Assembly (NCBI GenBank): GCA_033980235.1 | Contig: CM067065.1 | Span: 6,093,328 to 6,157,327 of the forward strand | Length of the DNA: 64,000 nt | Direction: 5' to 3' | Source: Diadema setosum | Lineage: Eukaryota > Echinodermata > Echinoidea > Diadematoida > Diadematidae | In this document: positions 1 to 11,853 of the stretch, piece by piece | Numbering within the stretch: the first letter of the stretch is position 1 | Layout: every line of letters starts with the position of its first letter | Translations under genes and position numbers: made by a program | Notes under the pieces: model-generated | Database searches by the model: none | The model's input: the letters and a program-made list of their open reading frames with translations, nothing else | What the model was told of the DNA's origin: nothing

Positions 1-267
1 ATAAATTCCCCCAAAGTTCTCGGATCATTACCGAGAGTTAATCGTTTGTTACTTGTGTCATTCTCAACTCTTCCTGCAAGTTTCATCCCAATCCGTTCAC
101 TACTTTTTGAGTTATTTTGCACACGGACAAACTAAGTAACAAACGAACACACAAACCAACGGTTAACGAATACATAACCTCCTTCCTTGGCGGAGGTAAT
201 TAAAGTTATGAGAAATTGTAAATGACATGGCTCCAAGATAATACAACAGATCTATAGTGATACTTAC

Positions 268-327
268 CTTGGAGCTTCGATCTTGCACATCCTCAGCATC
301 TGGGTTGTCATGACATGCACTCAGAAT
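268..327 (-). CDS. 60-bp coding exon, duplicated copy A (probable THAP gene)
   Basis: On the minus strand this 60-bp block is preceded by an AG acceptor (CT at 328-329 on plus) and followed by a GTAAGTA donor (261-267 on plus). It reads open in phase 0 as 20 residues, ILSACHDN...DVQDRSSK. A second copy lies at 2869-2928 with the same ends ILS and DVQDRSSK, and the intron bases after both donors are also alike (GTA[AT]GTATC, then AGATCTGT). Exon length divisible by three and phase 0 at both ends mean either copy could be added or skipped without a frame change. The THAP exon at 7851-8213 on the same strand also ends in phase 0, so the three are probably exons of one gene that continues off the left edge. 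Membership in that gene is inferred from strand, phase and order. Function of the 20-residue unit is unknown. Confidence 0.5.
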
Positions 328-695
328 CTGATGAATAGGGGGAAAAACCAGATGTGAAATAAATGATAATGCAGGCTAATTTGTCTTTAATGCAGAAGAG
401 TATTTATGGAAATGATTTTAAATGTCTCTACAGTGTCATGTTCAGTTCCACAGATTGTACTACAACATGTAGAAAATGATAGACTTGCAAGTGGGTACTT
501 TCCCCGAACAAGGTACCTGAAAATTAATCTTCAATCAAGACAAATAAAAGAAATCACCAATTTGCAATTAATTTTCTTAGTTTGGTTTCTTTCATGCATT
601 AAGATTTGTCAATGCTAGAAATCTTCATAAAAAACTTTTGAAAAACATACACAAATCCATATGCATTGGACGCTTCGCTCCGGGTAATTCATATA

Positions 696-1222
696 CAGTG
701 CACTCCCGTTATAAAGAAATGCTCGGGACCGGCAATTTTCTTTCGTTATAACGAAATTTCGTTATAACCGAACAAATACAATATATAACGAAAACAAGAA
801 AACCATGCATATGTATCATATTCTGTTTGCTGATTACTCATCATACACTGGAAAGCTATGTGAAATGTGATGGAATAGCTGTATCACAATAATAAACGTA
901 ATAATAAACTGTGCGTGACACAAAGAGCGAACAAACAGTGGCCTGAAGCGTTCACCCATGCAGAGACGCTATAAATGCTTGTTCCGCTACGAAATTTCGA
1001 AAGCAATTCGCATTTCGTTATAACGGAGCACATTTCTTTTGTTTTTCTTTGTCTGTGCGCTCGGAAAAGACTTCTTTATAATGGAAATTTCGCTATAACC
1101 GTGTTCGTTATAAGCGAATTTCTTACCATAGACTTTAACGGTGATAATTTTGGGACCAGAAGATTTACTTCGTTATAACAAAATTTCGTTATAACCGTGT
1201 TCGTTATATCGGGAGTGCACTG
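696..1222. mobile_element. Pogo/Tigger-like MITE
   Basis: Ends are inverted repeats beginning CAGTGCACTCCCG; about 21 of the first 23 bases match between arms. The element is flanked by TA on both sides (694-695 and 1223-1224), the target of the Tc1/mariner/pogo group. The interior repeats CGTTATAACG-type palindromic words many times. It has no transposase ORF, so it is non-autonomous. The CAGT start with CGTTATAACG motifs resembles pogo-like elements; the superfamily call is by pattern only. Confidence 0.75.
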
Positions 1223-1558
1223 TAATTTGCATAATGAAGCTGATGATCTTGTCTTACCAAATAGATATTATACTATTTCATAAGTAGTCATACAGGGGTC
1301 TCGTCAATAAAGGAACTACGTGAAGATCAATTTCAGCTCATTTTAGATGATAATTTTTCATTTGTTCCAAACGAAGAACTGTTTTTGATTTATGCAAATT
1401 AAGGCAGTGTTTCGTTCATAAATTTGCATAATTCAATATTTTCTATGTTGAAAATATGAAATTTAACTCGTTAATTACAACATGATAACAATATTCTTTT
1501 AATTAAATCAAAATGAATTTTGAGCATCTGATGGGACATCTTCATGGACTTTGCCCTG
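1223..1558. other. AT-rich DNA without recognisable features
   Basis: This lies in the presumed THAP-gene region left of exon 2869-2928. No splice-flanked ORF, inverted repeat or tandem repeat was seen. Confidence 0.5.
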
Positions 1559-1709
1559 TATTGGTCATGAAATATGAAGGTACATTTTTAAAGTTAAGGT
1601 CGCAAGAAGCAAAAATTTTCTTATATGATTCTATTTTTTCTTCACATTTAATTACAAATATCTCCATTTGGCAACTATGGATGTATCTGTTACTGCAAAC
1701 AAACTCTTC
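1559..1709. repeat. 5'-truncated copy of the GAAGAGTTTG MITE family
   Basis: The right part of the 247-250 bp element found complete at 12067-12313 and 52212-52461 is recognisable here, from TATTGGTCA through the terminal CAAACAAACTCTTC. The left arm is missing or too diverged to see. It is more diverged than the other two copies. Confidence 0.7.
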
Positions 1710-2868
1710 ATATGTAGATCTATAGAAAAAAACACACATTCCTTTTAGATCGATCTAAATATATTTGTATGACATTGGAAAAATGAATGGAAATAAAACA
1801 AATCACCAAAGAAACTCATGTTTATCATTGCATACGGCCCATATTTTTAGTGTCGAATTTTGAGAAGTAAACACGCAGTTTTGCTGAGCATGACTGAGAC
1901 CGTGTACAAGAAACCTTAGCTTTGAGATTGTCACGATTGTACTGGCTCCAGCTACAGGATGAACTGGTGTCTAATCATCACCCCCCCCCCCCCCCCAAGT
2001 CAGGCCTTGCTGCCGTGGTTGATTGTCAAGTACATGTATCTGTCTAGATCTACACAAAGTACTATCATTGTTTTTCTTTGTTTACACCAACAAATTTTGA
2101 AAGAGACGTCTGCCTGCCAGCTAGCAAGTGGTTTCGTGGCTTTTTTCTGTTTTGTTTTGTTTTGTTTTGTTTTTTTGTTTCTTCATCATAGATGGAATCG
2201 GCCCATGATGGGGAAAGACCGTAGTCATGCAGAGACTCCAGAGTGATTTGACCATATATTATGTGCTTTCTTGTGTATAATGGTTTTCCATAATTTTCCA
2301 TTTGGATTATTATTTTTTTCTAATTTCAGCTTTTTCATTTTGTTTTCAGCAATCATGAAAAATCACCGTCCCTACGTGAAAAATTTTGGTTTTTCTTTTT
2401 AAGTTTCTGCTCAGTCATTGCCAGATGACAATGAAGGCTTCTATAGTTTGTGATGTCACATTTGTAGTACAATATTAAGGAAAATAGGAATATAAAAAGA
2501 CATTTTAGCATATTTTCACTAAATAATGCCTGACTTGCCACTTTCATGAATTTTTTAGAGAGAAAAACTGCCAAGGTCTCAGCAGAACCATATGTGTGCA
2601 CGCAGTAACCACGTAATCTCTGTTTCTCAATTACAACATGTTTGATACACAGTAATGAGGTGCAAGGTTGTGGTCAAGAATAAGCACTAATGAGTATTGG
2701 CATGTTAGCAATTACCAGACGTACTTGTATATCAATTGCAAATTCAAGAATATCATTTTCACACATTAGCTTGCATCCATGCAAAACTATACCCAAAATA
2801 GAAAGTTATGTGACTTCTAAATGGTTTCACTAATCTAGGTCAGTACGACAGATCTAGTAGATACATAC
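1710..2868. other. Non-coding stretch with simple repeats
   Basis: It holds a run of C at about 1980-1997 and a (TTTTG)n tract near 2150-2175. The ORFs here cross these simple repeats and have no splice context. It is probably intron of the minus-strand THAP-type gene. Confidence 0.5.
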
Positions 2869-2928
2869 CTTAGAGCTTCGATCTTGCACATCCGCAGCAA
2901 CAGGTTTTGTATGGCATTTAGACAGAAT
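2869..2928 (-). CDS. 60-bp coding exon, duplicated copy B (probable THAP gene)
   Basis: On minus it has an AG acceptor (CT at 2929-2930 on plus) and a GTATGTA donor (2862-2868 on plus). The phase-0 translation is 20 residues, ILSKCHTK...DVQDRSSK. It shares 12 of 20 residues with copy A at 268-327: the first three, the Cys-His pair and the last eight are kept, and the middle has changed. This copy lies upstream of A in gene order and is the next plausible exon after the THAP exon, whose end phase (0) fits. The same exon length and flanking intron bases show a tandem exon duplication about 2.6 kb apart. Confidence 0.55.
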
Positions 2929-4439
2929 CTGATGAATATAGAAAAAATAGGATCAAAAGAGGCTGATTTGAGAAAAATCAGAAAATTTGGGGTCCAGCAA
3001 AATTATATGCAGAAAGGTAATGTACACAAGATGACGAATGAAGTTTTCATTTGAACTCCTTAGTTTGCAATTGAAAATTCATAGGCCTAAAGGAAAATTG
3101 TCTTTTTAGCAGTTTAATATCACAAACCAGACATATACAAATTCTAAATTCAAGAATATTATTTTCATCCAAAACAAGAATACCCCATTTTAAATGATAC
3201 TTACTTCACAGAACATCGTTAGGAAATAGACATAACTTTAAAATTGTGTAGAGTATAATTTGTAGGTCATAGTCTAGACTATGTAATTTCCCTCAGGAAA
3301 GGATGAATCTTTGTACTTGGATTTCAAGATTTACTGAAAGTTCGTTATAATATTTAGTAGAGCCTATATAAACAACACATAGTACTCTAGGTATTTCTTT
3401 TTTTCTTCATCATCTATACAAACTGTATCTCCTATATTGGTAGGGCTAACCACTTTGTGCTGTATAACCACTAACAACAAACTGTTGGAGTTCAGGGTGC
3501 AGTTATGCTAAGGTGTAGTTCTGTATGCAATCTTCTGCAAAAGCCTTATTGGGAAACTACTATTTACTGTGAACAAGTGTCACATTCAGTATGGACGCTA
3601 AAAGGTAAATTGAAGTCCTAGCTGAAATACGGGAAGTGAGAGGAAATCATCACCATGCTGAGACGTTACACAACCTGCATTCAGCACAAGTTTCAGTTAT
3701 TCTCCTAGTTTGTTTAGTATGTGCAAGGATTACGTTGTATAATACTAATAATTGTCTTCTACATCCAGGGTACCCTCCATGTTGTAGTACAAGGTCCTGC
3801 CATTATCATTACATTTACATTGTCTGCGCATTTATACATGTAGGTCAAGAGGGATGTTGTAGTGTACAAACATCATGGCCTATAGGATGGAGCACTGGAT
3901 GGAGATCAAACTAGGGTCATCCAGCTGGCAGTCAGGAGTCCTATCAAGTTTTATAATGTAGAAAAAGATTTAGTAGAATTAAATAACTGTTACAGTTGTC
4001 ATGGCTACATTTAGAGTCGGTTAGTAACATTATCGACATAAAATATCGTTTACAAAAAAACACAAAAACAAAAACTAATAAATATCGAAATTCAGCGAAA
4101 ACTCTAATTTAGAATCAGGTGCAAACAAATTGTCTCATTGACTTCAGTTAAATCATTGTGATAAATGTTCCGGCAAATGTTATTAGCAGTTCAATCAGAT
4201 TTGGTTTTTTTTTAATTGTTTTTGCTTTTTTTGTGTGTGTTTGTGTGTAGATTATTATATAGTCTTAGACCAACAAAAACATTGTTAGTAATGTTGTTAC
4301 ATCAGTTAAATGTTAAATTTGTCTAGCCTACTCCACCAGTCATTTCACTGTTAACAGTGGGCTTCATCGCAATTAACAATGTTACTAGTAGCACGTTAGT
4401 ACTACTTTTCATAGCTTCATTAGATGTGAAACCTCAGAT
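2929..4439. other. AT-rich non-coding stretch
   Basis: No supported exon was found. A GTAAGTA-like donor on minus near 3198-3204 lacks a convincing acceptor and open frame. A T/GT-rich tract lies near 4206-4250. It is probably THAP-gene intron. Confidence 0.45.
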
Positions 4440-7290
4440 TCTCAATCCCATTTTCTCAAAAGCTGTAACCGTTAGATTGTCCGAGGGTCTGACCACACAT
4501 TTACTTATAGGTACATCAAGTTCAAATCTAATATGAACTAGCTGCTTAGTAGCCTAGAAATCTGACGTTAGATCCTGTCAACCATAGTTACAGGCTCTAT
4601 ATTCTGACGTAACTATCGGGTAGACAGAAACCCACCTTGTACACAGTATGCAGTAATATTAACGCTTCTCGTTCGGGCTGGTCGCAGTTAGGTACATGTA
4701 AATTGCACACCTAACATGTAACGTGTACTGTGATTAGTGTTAGACCCTAGGTTTTATTAACAGGGCCACTTATAACAGTTGTTACAGTTAATGTTAACAT
4801 TAGAGTTACACCTCTCTATGTCTAGATAGTCTTCTAACAGCAACATCTACCCGTAGATGTTTTAAATTTTTCTAGAGACCAGAATAAGAGTAGAATCTAA
4901 TCTTAGATAAGGTCTAACATTAGAGTTCTCAGTTAGATTAGATCCAGGATAGATCTACTACTTTTTCTACTAGTAGTACTAGTAGTAGAGTTCTACTACT
5001 ACTACTAGTAAATACTACTAGAACTAAATTTAGAGTTGAGACCTTACTTACGAGCTAACTAGGGCCTAACAACATATTATTGTTAGATGTAACGACCAAC
5101 ACGTTAGGCCTACTCTGGAATCTAAGTGTCTATACTGTGTTAGAATAAAGTTTCTAGATCTACTGTTAACTGTTACAGTGCTAGCTTACAACCTTAGTTT
5201 AAGGTTAGACTCCAGACCTAGAAATCTAGATTTGAGACTCAAGATGGGCGAATTTAAACCACTGCTATTTTTGGGTGTTACGGACTTGCCGTGACACCCT
5301 ATCAACTAAACGAATATCATGGTTCGCGGTAGGCCCTAATTAGGCCTAGGTTCTGCCGCAAACATTAGATTCTAACATTACCTAACTTAGGGCCTAACGT
5401 TACTACTATTGTAAATGTTACTACTAGGCCTACCTGTAGGTACCGTTGTTACAACTAGTCAGTACACTAGACGTCTCTTACGTACTAATGTACTACTAGT
5501 ACTACTACTGAATAGAAATCTACTACCAGATGTAGATGGTCTAGAACCTATTTATATCTAGTATTGTAGTAACACTAACCACAGTTACGCCTATTTATAT
5601 TAAGGGCCTATAGTATAGGAATCCTACCGACCGTTAATAGATAGATCTAGCCTACATATTCTAGTTCCACTTCTAATAATAATAAACCCAAGCGCTCATT
5701 TCTAACTAGTGACATAAAAAGATACTGAACATTTTAACAGAATAGGCCTAACATTACATATTGTGTCACGTTTCGACAGTGTAGGCCTATCACAGAAAAT
5801 AACAATAAACAAATAATAATGCTAACCGCTAGGCCAGGGCCTACAGTACAAATACATGTAGCAGGCGGCGTATGCCTCACGTACACAATACAGCTAACCT
5901 CCTTAACATTTTACAGGTTCTTCTAGATAGTAGAAACTTATTGTCAATGTGAATTTAGATACATACTTGCCAACTCTACCTTATTTGGCGGTAGACTACC
6001 GCTTTTGAATGATTTCTTTAGCATTCAAGCTAGCGCTGCTCGCATAGGCATCCTGGATTCTACCGCTTTCTCAAATGAAAATGTTGGCAAGTAGGGTCTA
6101 TGTAGATAGAGTCTACAAAGAATCTAGGTTAACGTTAGTTCTAACGTTAGAGACTCTGGAAGTCTAACTAGACCGCCCTAACTGTTAACATGTCATTATA
6201 GGGATGATAGTTCATGTGTTCTCTAACCGTGGCGTTACACTTAGAGTGTAACAGCAACGATTAAGTTAACGTGAGGGCCTAACCCAAACCCGTTATCTAT
6301 GCCTAAACGGTAACATTAACACGTTAGAAGTTGGGTCTAACAGTTAACATTAGGCCCTAGGTCTATTTTAACACTATCATGGTAGGCCTATTGTTACAGT
6401 GTATTGTACAGTAACGGTTAGGTTAGAGCTGCAGGTTAGAGTTAACGTTAAACATCTAGGTTTGTTAGAGCTAGACAGAGCCTATGTCAATACTAACGTT
6501 AATTAGGGCCTAGGCCCTATTTTGTACCTGAATTAAACTGAGCGTTCGTAATACTTAGATCTAGGCCTACCTACGATGAGAATCTAGCACAGTATAACGT
6601 TAGATCTGTTACGTTATATAGGGCCTAGATTCTAACTAGGAATACCGTAACTAAATGGCTAACGTTAACCGGTACTAATACTACTATTACGTGTACTGTT
6701 TTTAGATCAGACGCTTTCTAACGTTAGTCGACTTATCGTTGTTGTAAAATTCTCACAGCTAACTGTATGAGTGTTAGCGTTAGATTAGACTGTCTAACGG
6801 TAATAATAGTAGTCTAGACCGTCTAGCTGTTTGTTAAATTTACATCCATGTTAGAATCTAACATTCAACACTCAGACTCTCAGTTAGAATCTAACACTGA
6901 GTTAGGGCCGTAACATTAACAAGTTAACGTTTAGATCTAACTGTTAGGCCTACCGGTAAATAGCGTTATAACGCTAGAGTCTTTGAGTTTTGTAACCGTT
7001 AACAAAAACAACTTCACAAGTTGTAGCCTGACGTTACCGGGGTAATTGTTAGAACAGACGTGCTTTCCTTACGCCGTCTCGGCAACACCACAACGTTACT
7101 ACTAGTTCTATAGACCTACTAGGCCTAGCTAGATCTGTTAGGTAACTGTTAGATGTAGATTCTATTAAATCTTAGTTCTAACGGTTAGCTAGCAGTTAGG
7201 CCTAGAGTCTAGTAACAATTGATTTGTTAGATCTAACGTTAAGAATCATTGTACCAGTAACAGTTAGAAATTTAACAGGCTAACTCAGAG
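4440..7290. other. ORF-free region built from short palindromic words
   Basis: This region is dense in TAACGTTA, TAGGCCTA, CTAGATCTAG, ACTAGTAGT and GGGCCTA-type words. Because TAA and TAG occur on both strands of these palindromes, stop codons fill all six frames: no ORF of 60 codons or more occurs between 3915 and 7784, the longest such gap in the window. No single repeat period was seen, so it is not a simple satellite. If the THAP gene model is right, this lies inside its first intron. Confidence 0.55.
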
Positions 7291-7294
7291 TCTA

Positions 7295-7600
7295 AGAGAC
7301 TCCAACTCTCCCGTTTTCGACGGGATATCTCCCGCCGAAAACCCATTTTTGCAAAATTCTCCCGTTCTCCCGCTTGAGATTTAATTTCTCCCGCCCTGGC
7401 TCTGTGTCTCCCGTTGGAAAGGATTTCTTACTTATTGCTATTGTATGTTGAAAAAACAAGCCTTAGCTAGATAGCACCAGAGAGCATTTAGAACCCTAGG
7501 AACTTGGCGATTCGCACACATCGACTTGGAGTCTCCCGTTTGCTGGGGGTTTCAGGCGGGAGAATCTCCAGATCAGAAGGTGCTTTGGGTTGGAGTCTCT
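7295..7600. mobile_element. Short TIR element with CTCCCG-rich interior
   Basis: The left end AGAGACTCCAAC and right end GTTGGAGTCTCT are perfect inverted repeats about 306 bp apart. The interior repeats TCTCCCG and its complement several times. It has no coding capacity. Family unknown. Confidence 0.5.
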
Positions 7601-7850
7601 GCTAACTGCTAGGTCTTACCTTCTGACGTGAAACTAAAAATTCAGGCTATAGACTAGATCTAGTTCTATTTGATAATAAAATGATACGGTGCAACGATAG
7701 GCATAGCCCTTGCAACCAGCCCCAACGTGCTAGCCCTAGCCTAGACTAGGGCCTCTGGCTTTAGTGGTTTGCCATAAGTTTCTTTCATACAATTGCAAGA
7801 AAGGATTTTTCCTGGTCCTTAATAACAGTTAGACATAGGCCTAGGCCTAC

Positions 7851-8213
7851 CTCATTACGCTCCTTCTTGATCTCCCTTCTGGAAGTCGAGGGTCGGGGTG
7901 CCGAGCCTCCATATTGTTTGTGCGCGAATATGGTAGGGACTGCATCAGATTTGAGGGTTTTCTTGGGGGGTTTGTAGCCGAGGTAAGTGGCTGTGCGATT
8001 TTCTTCAAATGCGGTGGGCTCAAAGTGGTCCTCACACACTACGCGATATTTTGAATACTGATACGACTTGATGTTAAATTTTGGATTACCGATGTTTCGT
8101 AGCCATATTGAGCACCTTTCCCTCTCTTTCAGTGGATCCGGTATGGCAAAAAAAGACTTAGGTGAGGATCCTTTACGTCTATTTCGGCAAAATACTGCCT
8201 GGCACAACGGCAT
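7851..8213 (-). CDS. THAP-type zinc finger protein, first coding exon (partial)
   Basis: The exon starts at the ATG at 8211-8213 and ends at a GTAGGC donor (7845-7850 on plus) after residue 121, in phase 0. It encodes a complete N-terminal THAP domain: Cys4 and Cys9 (C-x4-C), Trp37, Cys60 and His63 (C-x2-H), then the closing AVPTIF box at 91-96. THAP is a C2CH zinc-binding, sequence-specific DNA-binding fold used by chromatin and cell-cycle regulators and by P-element transposases. A Ser/Arg/Lys-rich linker follows. The coding frame stays open 11 codons past the donor, but the retained stretch reads into palindrome-rich intron. The rest of the protein should lie to the left, probably including the two 60-bp exons. 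A host regulator is favoured over a transposase because no transposase core or terminal repeats are seen, but the C-terminus is unseen. Confidence 0.85.
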
Positions 8214-8440
8214 GATTGTAGATTGCCGACGACCATGGACGAGTTAGGTACCGTGTGTGCGGTGATATCGCTATGTAACGTTGCATGCGTTACAAATCTA
8301 CATCACAAGCGCGATTATCGATCGCACCACACAAATGGCTGCGGTTTGGCAGATGCGGCGCGGCCACCCGCGCCGCCAGCAGAGCATGTAGGTCCATGGT
8401 GTAGTAGACATATCAAGCCGCCGATTTCATCGATCGATAT
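8214..8440 (-). promoter_or_regulatory. Putative CpG-rich TATA-less promoter of the THAP gene
   Basis: The 200 bases upstream of the THAP ATG on minus are the richest in CpG for several kb (clusters at 8340-8385 and 8410-8440) and carry no obvious TATA box. This fits a CpG-type promoter. The transcription start cannot be placed from sequence. Confidence 0.35.
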
Positions 8441-8689
8441 ATCTGTCTGCTTTGACATGTATGATGTCAGCTTGAAGGAAAACCCAAAACGCACCCGTAT
8501 TTTCTCAAGCGAGCACACATAAGGTTTGGCACCTGTGACATCACGACATCCGGGCTCGTCAGCTCATTAGCATAATTCTCGCCAAAAAAATTCAATTTTT
8601 AACATGAAATTACGGGCTAAATCGTAATGAAATTTTGATTCTATTTTCACCGCTGGGTCTTTTAGAATTAAAAGAACAACATATAAAAA

Positions 8690-8775
8690 GATAAAAAACC
8701 GGTACAATGCCCTTTTAATCTATTTTGTGATATGCGCCATATAAATATGGTTTATTATTATTATTATTATCATTC
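8690..8775 (+). repeat. 3' tail of a SINE or L2/CR1-like LINE
   Basis: The pattern gatatgcgccatataaat, followed by (TTA)n, is the typical 3' end of L2/CR1-like LINEs and the SINEs that use them in animal genomes. No upstream body is recognised. Confidence 0.5.
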
Positions 8776-8946
8776 CTCCGAGGCGCCACACAAGCAAAAC
8801 TCTATCGACCTGCATGTCTGAAGATGTCATCAAACTTTCGAGTTTCTCAATATGTTGAAGTGACCTAGATGTCTTTACCTGAGATATGGCATTTGTAAAA
8901 GGGTTGGTCTTCATCATCAAAGAGCGTCTTTCTTTTGTGTGAATGT

Positions 8947-9350
8947 GGATTGGACAGTTACTTCCCGGACATTCTGAGTGTTTGTCCTGGTTTTCAATGA
9001 CAGTGGCAGTAGTGGCATTAAAACTCCCACCCTCTAATGTCTTTTTCTTCCAGTGTCCTGGTGCTCGTCACGAGACCGACACTCACGAGTCATACAATCT
9101 AGAGTTATACATCCCACAGAGTCATACAGCCTTCAAGTTATACAGCCCACAAGTCATACAGTCCATGAATTGGACACTAGCAAACAAGGCCCACGAGACT
9201 GACCCATTAAACTTTGTGTTGTGTTTGTCGAACTCGTGAGCTGTTTTTACCTAGTGTCACTCTCATGAGCTTTATTTGCCTAGTGTAGGACTCATGGACT
9301 GTATGACTCATGAATGTCGGTCTTGTTGGATAACCCTGATTGTCCAATCC
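8947..9350. mobile_element. Short TIR element with GAGTCATACAG-type internal repeats
   Basis: Left GGATTGGACA and right TGTCCAATCC are inverted, as are GACATTC (about 8968) and GAATGTC (about 9312) just inside. The interior carries several copies of GAGTCATACAG and CTCATGAGC-like words, which account for the ORFs that cross it. No transposase. Confidence 0.5.
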
Positions 9351-9484
9351 AAATACATCTACATTGGGAAATGTGCAGTATTTGTTCATGGCCTTTGAAA
9401 TGTAGGCCTAGTACACACCATCAGTTTGAACCTGCTGCATGGCTTGTACACTGTCCATATACATGTACATCATCTTATGAGATA

Positions 9485-10290
9485 ACAACTACTTTTACTT
9501 TATTGGATACCATCTTGGCTGTATGCATTAGGGTCAAAGGTCAAAATGTTTTATCCTGTATCTTGGTAAATGCATGCCTTATTACTCCCATATTTTTGCA
9601 CGAGCAAAGACCATGGTTGCAAGAATCATTTCACAAAATAAAAAAAAAAATTCTCAATTGTAGATGCCATCCTAACAGTGCAAAGAATGGTCAAAGGTCA
9701 ATTAATACTTCATTCTTTGTCTTCGTCAGTATATGATACGTATCACCCATATTTTACACACATATAGACCATGATACATGGATCGTCAGCTAAGATAACA
9801 ACAATTTGCTAGGACATCATATGGGCAGTCCAAATTTGGGTCAAAGGTCACAGATATTATATCTCTTATCTTGGTAAATATGATCGCCTTCATATTTTAC
9901 ACACATACATGTATACAGACCCAAAATAATCTTATTTGATAACCAGTTATTGCTCAGAAGCCATCTTGGCTGTGCAAATATGGGTCAAAGGTCAGAAATA
10001 CATCACTAAGGTATCTTTGAGAATACATTATCCCCATATATTGCACACATATGGACCACGATACATAGATAATTTTGTGAAATAACGACCCTTTGCTCAG
10101 ATAACATCTGAACTGAGCAAATAAGGTTCCGATTTCAGCTGAACATTATGTATATTCTACATGCCTGATCACCCTCATATTGTGCACACTTACATGAACC
10201 ATTTTGCACTAATGGTTTCGTGAAATACCGACTTCTTGACGTAATATTATCTTGGCCATGTGAATTACAGTCAGAGCTCAAAATATTTAT
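9485..10290. repeat. Diverged tandem array, about 145-160 bp unit, with DR1 motifs
   Basis: About five to six diverged units can be lined up on ATCTTGGCTGTGCAAATATG, then GGTCAAAGGTCA, then CATATTTTGCACACATA, then GTGAAATAAC. Copies start near 9510, 9665, 9815, 9960, 10105 and 10250. The first four each contain [GT]GGTCAAAGGTCA, at 9531, 9688, 9838 and 9982, which is a direct repeat of the nuclear-receptor half-site with 1-bp spacing. The last two units are too diverged. No coding potential. Confidence 0.65.
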
Positions 10291-10729
10291 TTCTTAATGG
10301 AGCGGATCACTGCAGGCACATTTTATTCAATATCCAAAGGCCAACGAAAGTTGTACACACTGTATGCATATGCAACAGAAAACCTAGAAAATTGACGTTT
10401 TATCTTATATAAAGTGTCCACTTTGGAACATCATAACTTTTCATTTAGGAAAGCAATGAAATTGTAATTTTCACACATTGTTAACCATATATAAAGACAG
10501 TTTTCTACTAACTTTGAGATCTGTAGTTCCTATAATTTTTGGAATATGAACAAAATAGTAATTTTGCAAAATTTACATAATGTGGAAAAATTAGTAAAAA
10601 AATTGATTTTGGCCCAGAAAGTTTTATGCAACTGCCTTTAAACCACTCAAATGTGGTACATTCTTGTAGATAATTTAATTCTCTTTAATTTGATACCACA
10701 CAGATGTTGATTAAAGGTAATTTTCAAAA
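10291..10729. other. AT-rich non-coding stretch
   Basis: No ORF with splice context, inverted repeat or tandem repeat was recognised. Confidence 0.45.
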
Positions 10730-11045
10730 GTTATTTGCCAAAAATATCAGTATTACTTACACATGGCGGCCATTTTGAAAAAAGGGCCGCCATTTTTAAC
10801 CAGCAGCAAAATTTTCAGGTAGTCCACCTAGAAGTTGTCAAGAATGATCCCCCGAATATTTTGACACCCAACAACCTTTTACAACAGCCCATGTCTGATT
10901 TCCCCCCAAAATGGGGTTTTGCCCCATAAGTAGGACGTTAAATGCCATATGGTTCAAAGTCCCCAAGAAGAAAGCAAGCACAGGAACCTGTGGTTTTATT
11001 TGCATATTGGCCTTTGGATTGGTCAAATTCAAGGAATGGAAAGTT
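10730..11045. repeat. Dispersed repeat, related to 56240-56485
   Basis: The segment around 10955-11040 (CAAAGTCCC...TGTGGTTTTATTTGC...GGAATGGAAAGTT) matches 56390-56480 over about 90 bases at roughly 80 percent by eye, and similarity seems to extend further left. The short ORF here and the 70-codon ORF at 56271 are therefore readings of a shared repeat, not genes. ATGGCGGCCAT words occur near 10763. Confidence 0.5.
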
Positions 11046-11093
11046 AGAAGAAAATGATATGGATTTTACTTAAACTTAGGAACGTCCTTAATT

Positions 11094-11853
11094 GTGACCC
11101 GCTACAACAAAAAGGTCCTAAAGTCGCGCACGGTCGAAGCCGTGAAAATCGAGTTTGAAGTCAGAGCATTAAAATTGGTCAAAACTTACAATTTTCTGAT
11201 TTTGATATATTATTGGAGTCAAACATGTCTTCTATCATCTGTCGAAATTTTGAAGCAAAATAATCAAAGGAAAGACCAAAAAATAACGTTTTTCTGAGCC
11301 ATGTTTTTTGGCGTTTCAACGGAGCAGAAACTGGTTCGAAAATTTGGATTGAGTGCCACAGATAGGTTCCGCCCCTAACAACGACCAGAGTGATCTCATT
11401 GGTCAGTTTGCTGCTTCCTGCTAACCGAAGCGTGAAGCTCGCACACTCCCCAGTCGACTGGTGCGTGGTGGCGGGGTGCGCTATGCCCAGCCGCTTCTCC
11501 TGCAATCCTGGTCACTGATTGGTCGGTGAGGAGACCGCCGACGCTGTGTTTGAATGAGCATTGCGGGGGTTGCTAGGGTTTACTTTCTATTGTCAGGAGG
11601 TGAATACTGACTTGCGTGTCCCTTGGTCGTGATTGCATCGCAAGGAGAACTTTTAGGGCGCTTTTCTCGAAACAGTGATTTCCCAGACATCTCGACATGC
11701 TCTCTTTTAAACATCGATATCTCCGCAGCCGATTATTTTTATAAGATGTGTTATATACCAATTTAAAGCAGAAAGATTAGGGAATTGTGTCATGCAATTT
11801 TCAAATAATCGACCTCGCCCGACTTTAGGATCATTTTGTTGTAGCGGCTCACA
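11094..11853. mobile_element. About 760-bp TIR element starting GTGACCCGCTACAACAAAA
   Basis: The ends form an imperfect inverted repeat of about 46 bp: GTGACCCGCTACAACAAAA on the left against GTGAGCCGCTACAACAAAA read from the right, both continuing into a CCTAAAGTCG block. AATT precedes and follows the ends. The GC-richer middle (11360-11570) contains two ATTGGTC (inverted CCAAT) boxes. The interior ORFs show no known domain. Non-autonomous. Confidence 0.65.
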
